A DNA stretch of 64,000 nucleotides from assembly GCA_030248295.1 (NCBI GenBank), contig JASANH010000882.1, positions 62,001 to 126,000 of the forward strand, given 5' to 3'. Origin of the DNA: Mesodorylaimus sp. YZB2_4 (taxonomy: Eukaryota; Nematoda; Enoplea; Dorylaimida; Dorylaimidae). Made by a program: the position numbers and the translations under genes. Of the stretch, positions 1-9,496 are shown piece by piece; the first letter of the stretch is position 1, and the number at the start of each line of letters is the position of its first letter. The notes below the pieces were generated by a model that ran no database searches, was not told the DNA's origin, and worked only from the letters and a program-made list of their open reading frames with translations.

Positions 1-558
1 AAAAAATTCTGAAAAATTTCCCCCCTCCACGAGCTTCTCTATTCCTAAGCGCTGACTTGCGTTCGCCATAGATAAAGCGAGGGCAATATACTCAAAATTT
101 CGGGTCAGGGACTTTCAGGTCGGGTCGGTCTGGTCGGGTCGGGTCAGGTCGGGTCGGGTTCAACCCGACCTGATCCGGTGTCTTAGTGCGGGGTGGTACT
201 GCGATGAAGTCTGCAATCAATCACCCTCATTTTACCAGGTAAAAATAAGTTCGTCCTATTCTATCCATTATGACATGCCCAAAATAAAAAAAACTGATTT
301 TTTGAAGCCATGTTTGCTAGAATGGATAAAGAATTGCGCCAGACAGGGTGTGCGTAATGTGGAATATGAACCTATATGACCCAGTATAGCTAACGCAGGT
401 GCTCCATCTTATCCTTAGTCCAGACTAAGTTATGCGTCACATCGGTAAAGGTAATGGACATCTGAAGAGCGTAAGCATGGAGTCTTGGTTGCAGGACAGC
501 TTGGTCCTTGTCGTGAGAAACATTCATGAACAGGAGTTAGCAACTCTCATCTAAGAAA
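1..558. other. non-coding flank with GGGTCGG-type repeats
   Basis: No convincing gene is seen. Positions about 104-176 hold a run of imperfect GGGTC/GGTCGGG units followed by the inverse (CAACCCGACC), so the stretch can fold back on itself. Similar GGTCGG/CCGACC-rich sequence recurs in introns later in the window and may come from the same class of short inverted-repeat elements. Confidence 0.5.
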
Positions 559-1827
559 ATGGAAAGAGCGATAGCATATGCCTTATCACTTTGTCCATTC
601 CTCGATGTGGAGCCAGCCATAAAACACTACTTGAATCAGACTCGTTTGGATAACCCGGAGTGGACCTTGTCTAGCATTACCTGTTTCTCTTCATGTTTCT
701 CCAAGCATTTCTCTTATCGGATCAGTCTTTTTACTTTTGAGCTCGCTTTTGGCGCTTATCGTCTTGTGGAAAAGAAAATTTTGGAAGAGCACACGGGTTC
801 ATCTCCTTTGTCTCAATATTCTTGTCATCATAGAAGCTTTTTCAATGTTCGGAAGATATTGGATGGTGAAAATAGCCAAATCTGAGGAGAAGACTTTGGC
901 AGAAATGACGTACTCGACATACATTTTTGGAAATCTGGATCAGATGATCCCTTTCACTGTCGATCTCCTCATTTTGTGCATAGCGGTTGAAAGAGCCATT
1001 GCCTTTAATTTTGGAAACGCATATGTCAATCTTAAAAAGCCGCCAGTATCTTGTGCAATAGTCCTCATGACTGTCGTGGTTTCATCCTGCTGCCAATTGC
1101 CATTACTGCTTATCGAGTCCGTTGATTTTAACAATGACACAATGAGGTACGAACGATCATTTACACAGTTCAGCCATATTGCTGATTATCACCAGATGCA
1201 AAGATTCAAGGGCGGTGTGTCATATTTCAAGGCCTGTGTATCTTTATTTACGGCCGTTATTACAACTCATGGCCTCGTTCAAGCTTGCAAACGTCTTCGC
1301 ATGAAAAAGTATCTGATGACTGGAAGTCGAGCCAAGAGGATACTGCGACAACAACTCACAAACCACAGATGGTACTGCGTTGTGCTAATAACAGAGGCTT
1401 ACTTCTGACTTTCAGCAATCTATCAATGAGCATTCTGAAAACCGTGACGCCAATTATCTCGCTGGACAAAATGATCCTGATGTCTCATGAAGACGCTTGC
1501 TACAACCTGGAATCTATGAATTTTCTTGTTGCTTATATGGCACCTGGCCAAGAAATTTTATTTGTCATGGCCCACAGTATCCATTTTTTGTGGTACGCTC
1601 TGTTCTCAAAATTGTTTCTGCAGGCAGCTTGCCCCAAGGAAGGCGAGAAATGCGACGGGAAATCCGAAGCTTCGACGAGCCGGCGCACCCAGACCAATGC
1701 AGATGACGAGATAAGGGAGGCGGAAATGGAGAATTTGCGACGAATGATTATCACTGAACTGTTTGGGCCGAGATTTTGGGTTGGCTTGGAAGCGCGTCGA
1801 GGAAGAGTCAAGGAAACAGTGTTGTAG
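559..1827 (+). CDS. seven-transmembrane chemoreceptor-like protein
   Basis: Three exons are inferred: 559-682, 726-1371 and 1416-1827. The introns are 43 bp (683-725) and 44 bp (1372-1415), both GT-AG, and phases 1 and 2 close exactly to give 393 residues. Hydrophobic segments follow the 7TM pattern: FLLLSSLLALIVLW, then VHLLCLNILVIIEAF, then VDLLILCIAVERAIAF, then IVLMTVVVSSCCQLPLLL, then a segment before KRLRMKK, and a last one around LVAYMAPGQEILFVMAHS. The ER motif at the end of the third helix followed by basic residues resembles nematode serpentine receptors. The N-terminal region has one NQT glycosylation site, and the tail (about residues 320-393) is charged. The family (Sra, Srab, Sre or similar) cannot be fixed by eye. 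The start is the first ATG of the open frame; an upstream exon is possible. Confidence 0.6.
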
Positions 1828-2716
1828 AATATCACCTACTTATAAAGTCCAGGTCCAACCCAGTAAGCCTGTCTGATCGCAGTTTTATACCTAAACTTGA
1901 TCTCTGGGTGTCGGTCGGGTTTGGGCTTAGGGTCAGTTTTGGTGCTAAAACTTGTGATTGCGCTTGCCTATGTGTACTAATTAAGAGTAACGTCATTTCA
2001 AAGCAGGCGATAAATATTTTTGTCGAACTAAAGTAATTGATCTATGGAAGCGCAGAGATTTTATTTGTGGCAATTTCTTCCTGCAGATAATGCAGTAACG
2101 TCATTCATTGTCCCGAGAATGCATCAGCGCAAGCGCATCTCCCCTTCCTTCCTGTTTGAATTGCGCCTTTCCTTCTAGTGTGTTTTATTTTGACTGATTT
2201 TGACACCAGCAATTGAAACTCTGTGCTTTTTTGTGCAAAATATATCCATGAGCACACGAAGTGCTTAAAAGACTGTTAGCTGCACACTCGGTAAGTATCA
2301 TGCAAAGAACAGCAAAACGGGAATTTTTTTATCAAGCATCGACAAAGCAGATTCTGGCGTGAGACCTGTCACGGCAGAGCAACCTATAAATATTGTATCC
2401 ACTTTAGTATTAGACCATAGACATATACTGTACTGCACCTAGAGCGATTGTCTACCCCTCGCTTTTTTCAATTTCACAGCAGTGTACACAATAAAATAGG
2501 TCAGGTTTCTTAGCTGCTGTCCGATTTTTGCGCGGTAGTGTACAACAGTATAATATAATACAGTCTCGCACTTTTGTCCCCTCACTTACTTATCGTCAGA
2601 CGAGTAAGAGATATACTCGTAGGCAAGGCTAGGCTCGCGGCATTACATTTTTGTCAAGCTACAGTATACTCTGTTCACGCATCGGACAACCCAGGGGCCC
2701 GTTGTATAAAAGCCAG
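1828..2716. other. intergenic, no feature recognised
   Basis: AT-rich sequence with no open frame of note, no RNA gene and no recognisable transposon coding. The last 30 bases (GGGCCCGTTGTATAAAAGC, from about 2696) may be the outer part of the Harbinger terminal repeat that starts to be duplicated at 2717. Confidence 0.4.
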
Positions 2717-4049
2717 GACAAGTCAACTCATTTAGGTCAACTTTTAGGACGACTCTGTTTAGGACAACTAGTTTTCGCGTGTTGTAGCATATAACTGCGT
2801 ATAACACGGGTATCGTAGGAGCCGGCGCGAAAACGAAAAGTTGTCCTAAAACCGGATAAAAACGGGGAAAAATTTAAGCAAGGTCGCGGTGCTTTAGCGC
2901 CTATGTATTTTTAGGACAACTGTTTAGGTCAAGTTTGATCTTGCCGCTCAAGTGAATAGAAAGTTGTTACTGGTGTGCGAGCCGGAAATCAATCAATACA
3001 TCAGGTGCCGTAATCCTCCTGCCTTGTTGTCAGTTGTCTGGTCACTCTTTCGTAATCCTCACTGTTGTGATTGTTAGTCGATTTTATTAGCATTTTTGCC
3101 ATGTTTCGAGTGTTTGATCCTCTGACGAGTTCAAACGATGACACCGACGTCGAGGAGCGCCTTGGCGAGCCTCCTATTCGTCGCCGTCGAATTTTCAAGT
3201 CAAGAATAAACTTCAACTTGCCACCACCCGACAGTCAGTGTCGAGCACGTTTGCCTGATGCTCTCATCGATATTATCGTCAATCGATTGGGCCCTTATAT
3301 CCAGCACGAAACTGGAAGAAATTTCGCTCTGAGCCCAGAACAACAGATAAGATTGTCACTGCGATATTTGGCCACAGGCGACTATTTTCGAACAGTAAGC
3401 GATGCACACGGGGTGCACAAGTCCACATTGTCTCGCACGATTCATCGATTCGTCGCGGCAGTTAACGAGCATTTGTACGCCTAGCTGGTCGACTGGCCCA
3501 GTACGAGAGAGCAAGCACGTGGACTCGTGGGGAAGTTTAAAGATAAAGCTTGCATACCAGAAGTATTTGGGTGCATCGATGGGTCCCGCATCGATATCGT
3601 GAATATCCCTTGAGATATCGAGGCACAATTTGTAAGCCGGCATGGAAACCATTCAATCAACGCCATGTTTGTCTGCGGCCCAGGCTTGAGGTAAGCGAGT
3701 GGTTTTGTTGCTTTACCAGGGAGATTTGTTTTAGCATATTGGTAACACGAATGACATCATGGCTTGGCGTATAAGGGCAGACGCATGATGCGTCTGTTCC
3801 ATTTTATATCATTTGTTTGTGCCCCAGAGCTTAAGAATCGTTTTTTATTCGAGCCAGATAGAGAAATATGACCTCGTGACAACTGGTCAAAGTAGATCAG
3901 ACAGAGTATCCTTATCAGTCGCTGAACTATTCACGTTTTTAGGTTTTATTATGTCTCGTCAAGGTGGCCGGGTTCCGTGAGCGATCAAAGAGTATTTCGA
4001 AATAGCAACTTGTTTGGGCGACTCGACAGGGGATGGCGGCCTACTTGGA

Positions 4050-5260
4050 TTCTAGAGAATGGCATTTTTTTTTTTTTTTTTTTAACAAGTAATATGTTTT
4101 TTAGACATAAAGCAAAATATAAGTTCCACAAAAAACCTAAAGCATCATAGCCTTATTAACATTTTATCATATTATCACGCCTTCTCCTTCTACCCACCCC
4201 ATTCTCCAAAAGTCATGATGCCTGTTTCCCTGGCACTGGAAGACCTATCCTCAAATGCTAACAAGAGACAAAGGACAAAAAAAATACCCACAAATCAATA
4301 TGCTATACGACTTCTAATTGACTCATATGAAAAAGGGAAAGTAGGATATGCTTGTCCCTGCATACTTGTGAAGTCTACAAAAGACACCCTTTTAACCAAT
4401 GTTTTTTGTTTTTTTTCATTTAAAATTTTTTTTTTTTTTTTTTCATTTTTTACAATTTTTTTTTTTTTAATTTTTTATTTCAATTTTTTTCAATTTTTTT
4501 ATTTTTATTTTTTATTTAAATTTTTTTTTTTTTTTTTTTTATTAAATTCAGCCCTTATACTTTATCCTCCTGGAATCCTACAAAACCTCGATAAAAGACA
4601 ACTTTACAAACTGCTCATGAAAACCCTGCGGTGTCAAAATACACCTAGCTCGTTTTGTTAGTCCTTTTAGTCGGGTCACCAGCGAATCCCACATGTCAAT
4701 CAGCTCATTGTCTTCCTCATAGGCCACCCTTGCTGCCCATATACACCTCTGGGTACATTGCAAAACCATGTTTGCAACTGAGGCGATATGTTTATTTTGA
4801 AGACTCAGTACTCCAAAAATCCTATTCTCCTCACTAAGAGATACAGTACTGTCTAACTTTTTCAACAGTCCCTCCACTTGCTCCCAAAAGTACTCAATTC
4901 TTGGGCATTTCACAAAAACGTGATAGACATCTTCGTGTTTATCCAATCCATACCTAACACTGCAGTATTTACAGTTAGCGTCTAAATCTGCAAAATTAGA
5001 GACTCTGCTTCTCGTATACAGTGCTTTATACAACAATGAGTAGTGCAAATTTCGTGAATACCCATCCACATTTTTGGTCCGAGTCAATCTCCAATACGCA
5101 CTAAAATCTATCTGCTCCATTCCCAACTTTCCCTGCCAGTACTGTTGCATCGCTGTCGTCGCTTTCATAACTTTCTTCTCCAACATATGCTTATACAAAA
5201 TCTTTGTCTTAACGTGTTTGATCGGATAAACTCGGGCGTCCAAGCCACACTTAGGGTTAA
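4050..5260 (-). mobile_element. LINE 3' fragment with poly(A)-rich tail
   Basis: On the minus strand, 5255-4578 encodes about 225 residues resembling the C-terminal region of non-LTR retrotransposon ORF2. It has an aromatic-rich stretch (LHYSLLYKALYT) and then a zinc-knuckle-like array (CKYCSVRYG...HEDVYHVFVKCPRIEYFW) as in zf-RVT domains. Reading in the same direction, the stop at 4578 is followed by long A-rich runs (T runs on + at 4425-4545 and a further T20 near 4064), as expected for a LINE 3' end. No reverse transcriptase core is present, so it is a 5'-truncated insertion inside the Harbinger unit. A related C-terminal region is found at 30200-30644 and another at 43600-44480. Confidence 0.65.
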
Positions 5261-5640
5261 AAAAAAAAAAAAAAAAACACCCCCCGCCCCCGCGTATACC
5301 CTCGTAGAGGGGGGGCCACAAACACACCCAACCCGTGTTGCCCCCCCACCCCCCCCTCTATATAAAAAAAAAAAAAAAAAACACGGCACCCCGCGACAAT
5401 ATAATAACCGCGCACTGGGAAAAAAAAAAAAAACCAAAAAAAAAACACAAAGCATACAACACAAGAGCAGGCCGCCCCCCCCCCCCCCCCCCCCCTCTAA
5501 AGTAAACAAAAAACAAATATACATAATAAAAAAAAAAAAAAAACAAACAAAACCACCCACTCAACAAACCACAAAAAACCCACAACAGAACACAACAGAG
5601 CACAAAACAAAAACCAAGGGCACACGACCACCCCCCACAC
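5256..5640. repeat. A/C-only low-complexity block with long homopolymers
   Basis: About 385 bp made almost entirely of A and C on the + strand, with A runs of 13-20 and a C run of 22 near 5473-5494. T and G are nearly absent after 5440. Open frames across it on both strands are proline-, lysine- or phenylalanine-rich artefacts. The composition is unlike both neighbours; it may be real low-complexity sequence or a consensus problem. Confidence 0.75.
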
Positions 5641-6188
5641 CCAACTTAATTTACGCCCTTGCTTCACGCGGTCACGGCACAGCAGGAGCAGTTCAATCGC
5701 CATCAAAGGAAAACACGACATTGGATCGAGTGTGCAATTGGAGTCCTGAAGCAACGTTTTCGCTGCCTTCTACTGCCTCAACATTTGGCTACATCATTCG
5801 TTGGCGAGGTTATCCGCTGTTGTGCTGTTTTGCACAATCTTCTGATGGGACCCGATGAGGCGGCACTGTTTCTCGAGGACAATTACTGGCGTCCTGATGG
5901 GAATATGGATAGCAGCGACAAAGAAAGCGACGATGATCGGCATCTGGATGGTGACTTGACTCGGCGGCTCCAACTTATAGCAAGGTTTTGATTTGCTACT
6001 AGACATGTTTGGTTTTGATTGAAACTTTTTGTTAAGCTTTATAGTAGTTAAACCACGCTGCAGAGGGTGTGAGCCTTTAAGAATGTGACAAAGGGTGTGA
6101 CAAGGTTAAACTCAAACATGACACCTTTATCACTCATTCATTCACTTGCTGAAGCCATCGAATTTGTCACACTCCGAGCATCACTCAC

Positions 6189-7820
6189 CTAAGGTTGACC
6201 GTTCCTGCGTAAAGCTTCGATCTCTAATTCCAGCTTACGGTTTTTTAAAATCAAATTTTGCTTCTGCAAATACATGATATCACTCTTTAACTTCGCTTGC
6301 TTTTTTTCTTCATTATCGATGTTGTCATGGCGATTAGATGGAGCTTTTCGAGTGTCTTGAGCTCCTGAACCACCAACCGGCGTTGACGCTGGAAAGAACA
6401 ACAACGGGGGTGTGAATATTCCAGAATGTGACAGAGGGTGTGACATATTGTGCGTACATAGATCAGGACAGCTTTTTTGTATGAGAACATCGTTTCCCTG
6501 CAATTAATCAGCATGCATTTTGTCGCAAGCTGTGAGGCTAGGGTGGGGTGAGGTTGGTTAGACGGGTGGGCCAGGGATCCCAGAGTGAGGGCTGGCGACA
6601 TCTATCTAGTGTAGTCCGACATACAGTATGAAAACTGACTTACCCAACGCCTTGTGGGAGCGAGACTCATTGTTCGTAGATTTCAACAAATCATGCCCAC
6701 GGGATAAATTTGCAGATCGGCGACGAGGATTGGAAGGAGAGGGCGATCGACAAGACACTGGTGACCGACTGCGCGTGGGGGGACCGACGAGAATCGGGCG
6801 ATCGACGTGGCATAGGCGACTGATTGGGCGCGGGTGACCAGTGAATATTGGGAGAGCGACGAGACATTGGCGACCAAAGAATAGTGGGGGAGCGATAAGA
6901 CGTCGACGACCGACTAGGCGTGGATGACCGTCTGGACGCAGGTGACCAACGAGACGTCGACGATTGACTGGCGCCGACAACTGGACTGGCGATGGGGAGG
7001 ACGTTTTTGAGGATTGGGTCGGCATCATGGGTGACGATGTACTCGAAGATGTAGCTCTCCTGTAAAGGCAACAAACCAGTAGGCATGGATCATTTAGCTG
7101 ATCTCCATGCAACCTCACCTGTTCCTCAATGCTCCTGCATCGTCCCACTGTTCCTTCAGTGGTAACCCTTCAACAGCGGCTGAATCGGGCCCCAAAACTT
7201 GCAAAACGATTTCCTCCAGTTTAGTGTACGCGCATCCTTGGGATCCTGATCGAGCGTACTGGTCGCGCTTCTTGGTCGTCTCCATCTTCATATTTCCCCA
7301 AACATGGTCTCGCACATGCTTAAAGCCCTTACCAGGCTCAACTAAAATGGACAAGAAGTTCAACCCATAATCTGCATAGTCTACCCTTATTTGAGCAGAG
7401 AACCTCAATTTGCATGGCATGGCGGCCTTTACCCGAGAAGAAAAATGGTGAGGGTGGATTTCAAGCGCCAGCTCAGGTAAACGATCCATTCAATGCATCC
7501 CTTCCCTGTTACCATCTCCATGTAAAATACCGAGACTCACCAGCGTCAAAGCCATACGGGTTCTTGCATTCCTCAATGATCTCCGTCCAGGCTTGTTCTT
7601 TGCTTCTGTACGTAATGCCTTTAGTGACTGAAAATTGTCGAAATAAAGCATCTTTCCGCTCATTGATCAGCCGAGCAATAATGATCTTCTGCGTGTCCGA
7701 TAATCGATAGTGAATAATTTTCTCCTTTTCCTCTACTGCCACGTTATAAATTTTCGAAGCACGCTTAAGACCCATTCTGAACCAACCTTCTAGGACCACA
7801 TCGAAAACATCGACTACCAT
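6189..7820 (-). CDS. Myb/SANT-like DNA-binding protein of the Harbinger element
   Basis: Read on the minus strand, the first exon is 7820-7541: about 93 residues with LSDTQKIIIARLINERKDAL and KEQAWTEIIEECKNPYG, typical of the Myb/SANT-like (zeste-like) domain of Harbinger partner proteins. It ends at a clear donor (GTGAGT at 7540-7535). The domain continues in a second exon to about 7115 (FKHVRDHVWGNMKMETTKKR, KLEEIVLQVLG). A Ser/Arg/Pro-rich linker with SRRSP-like repeats lies at about 7086-6691. The end, 6503-6189, is a leucine/charged coiled coil (KSDIMYLQKQNLILKNRKLE, ALRRNGQP, stop). Partners of this kind bring the transposase to the nucleus and to the element ends. The exact acceptors of exons 2-4 were not settled. 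The gene is divergent to the transposase, as usual for the family. Confidence 0.6.
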
Positions 7821-7963
7821 CTTTCCTCGTCAGAAACTGGTTCTAGGGAAGGGTTCAGGACGACTCAGGAAGTTGGCCTGAGGAGTTGCACTCGTCCTAG
7901 AAGTTGTCTTACGCGAATACACACAAGGTACGTATATGGTCATCCTAAATGAGTTGACTTGTC

Positions 7964-9359
7964 GCAATAACCCATTTTCGTCAACCCACAGTTCGAACTC
8001 AGCCACCAGAGGATGCTTCTCACCCTTCTCTAGAGCTCGAAAGACACTCGCGAAATGCTTCCTTTGGACATACCGCACCCACTGAAGTTTTGCTAGCCCA
8101 AGATCAGCAGCCCCCAGTTGTGGCTCTACTGGCCGCTTACGTAGACGTTGAATAAACCGCCATGCCAAAGCCGTAACGCGCAAAAGCTTAGTGAGGGACG
8201 AAAATCGAGCAGACTCGAATCCAAAAGGTGACTCGACGGCAACTTCAGGGGCAACAGCCGCTAGAGAAGGAGCAGTTTCCCGCTCCACCTCTTCCTCGGT
8301 CCCGCTGTCCACCTGACTAAGGAAGTCGGTAGAAGGCCACGAGGCAGCACCCGAGCACAACCACGAAGGGCCATGCCACCACAGCGGAGAACTCACCAAA
8401 ACCCCTGCCGAAAGCCCACGAGAAGCCAAATCCGCTGGGTTCTCAGCCGTCGGAACATACCGATACTGCACCCCAATAACTTTCTTGATCTCAGAAACGC
8501 GATTACGAACAAACACCGAAAGAGGCTTGACAGAGGTCAGCCAATGTAGAACACACTGCGAATCAGTCCACAAGACTTTCTGAGTGATCTCAAGCCCCAA
8601 GCTAGCCTCAACAAACGAGATTGCCTTGCTACCAATGTGCATGGCCTTGCTACCAATGTGCATGGCCATCAACTCCAATCGTGGTAAAGTAAGAACTCGT
8701 AAAGGAGCCATCCTACTCTTGGCAAACACGAGATGGCTAACTAACTGTCTATCGCAGCGAAAAAGAAGATATACGCACGTTCCATATGCCTTCTGCGATG
8801 AATCACAAAAACAGTGCAAGGAGACCTGCCCGTCCGAGAAACCCAAATATCGAGGGAACACTAAATTCGAACAAGAACGAATATCCGCCAGAATTTTCTC
8901 CCACATGGGGAACTGGTTATGAGATAGGACCTCATCCCAGCCGACTTTCAGCACCCACAGTTGCTGCAAGAACAGCTTTGCAACCAAGAAGACTGGGCTA
9001 AACAGACCCAATGGATCGAAGTACGATGCAATGAACTTCAAGACACTTCGCTTCGTCAAAGGCGCGCTAGATATGAGACCCGTGGGAAGGACGACACCCA
9101 ACGTGTCATCCTTTAACACCCAAGAATAACCTAGCACCGAAACAGCCTGATTCGTGACTCGATCCTCAAGCGGCACAAAATCCAAGAAGGTAGCCGATTT
9201 AGACGCCCATTCCCGCACATTCATCGAAGCAGATTCAAAAATGGACTTCGCTTGCCTGTAAAAAGCGATAGCCAACTCTTCCGAGGAAACGCCAGTAATA
9301 ATGTTATCAACGTAGATATTCCTCGAAATCAAATCCGCGATATCACTGCAACATCCCAA
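7964..9359 (-). pseudogene. BEL/Pao pol fragment (RT end and RNase H)
   Basis: The fragment opens in the RT palm at NIYVDNIITG, where the last residue of the usual YxDD box is Asn, and continues through the Peptidase_A17-type connection (VLGYSWVLKDDTLGV, FDPLGLFSPV). The RNase H part keeps its acidic residues in order: HCFCDSSQKAYG, LPRLELMAM, LWTDSQCVLHWL, ENPADLASRGLSA. The first two thirds of RT are deleted, and integrase is absent. The frame stays open past 7964 to 7830, but those last codons (RQVNSFRMT onward) read across the Harbinger terminal repeat and are not Pao sequence. Confidence 0.8.
8623..8664 (-). repeat. 21-bp tandem duplication in pol
   Basis: Two exact copies of a 21-bp unit (8623-8643 and 8644-8664; starts GCCTTGCTACC) produce the duplicated peptide AMHIGSKAMHIGSKA in the RNase H region, just after the conserved Glu. 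The reading frame is kept. Confidence 0.9.
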
Positions 9360-9496
9360 CGCTCACTGACCTCAGGGTCAGCAACAGAAAACGAAGGAAA
9401 CGCGCACTCACTCAAAACTAGCTGCGACACGAACAGAGTAGTGATTGATTGTGGACGACCCCCTTCCCTCGCCTGGCGACCCGTCAGGATCCAACC

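Larger units (their letters stand above)
3101..5991 (+). pseudogene. HARBI1-like transposase, broken by insertion
   Basis: The N-terminal part (3101-3484) holds a helix-turn-helix-like stretch (FRTVSDAHGVHKSTLSRTIH). After a frame change the DDE-nuclease start follows: VFGCIDGSRI, which carries the first catalytic Asp, then FVSRHGNHSINAMFVC up to about 3688. A GTAAGC follows, so either an intron or the insertion starts there. The C-terminal part resumes at about 5659-5991 with IECAIGVLKQRFRCLL, which carries the expected catalytic Glu, and CCAVLHNLL, ending in an acidic tail. The block between these, with the second catalytic Asp, is missing. Harbinger transposases cut and paste DNA at 3-bp targets together with a Myb-like partner, which is encoded divergently here. 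Frame shifts, an in-frame stop near 3620 and the missing core make this copy inactive. Confidence 0.75.
2717..7963. mobile_element. Harbinger-type DNA transposon, internally invaded
   Basis: Two genes typical of PIF/Harbinger elements lie between an exact 20-bp inverted repeat (2717-2736 and 7944-7963; it begins GACAAGTCAACTC): a HARBI1-like transposase on + and a Myb/SANT-like DNA-binding protein on -. Subterminal copies of TTTAGGACAAC-like words occur at 2730-2770 and 2910-2935. The unit is interrupted between about 3700 and 5650 by a LINE tail and low-complexity sequence. The right-hand repeat joins directly to BEL/Pao pol sequence, so the two elements are nested or were truncated against each other. 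The transposase is broken, so the copy is not autonomous. Confidence 0.6.

Noticed and set aside
5145-5858. 237-codon + strand frame rich in Lys and Pro
   Set aside because: It is produced by reading the A/C homopolymer block and joins antisense LINE sequence to out-of-frame Harbinger sequence; there is no protein-like middle.
7830-7963. Last 45 codons of the Pao pol frame
   Set aside because: They begin exactly at the Harbinger inverted repeat and match the sequence at 2717-2736, so they are not retroelement coding sequence.
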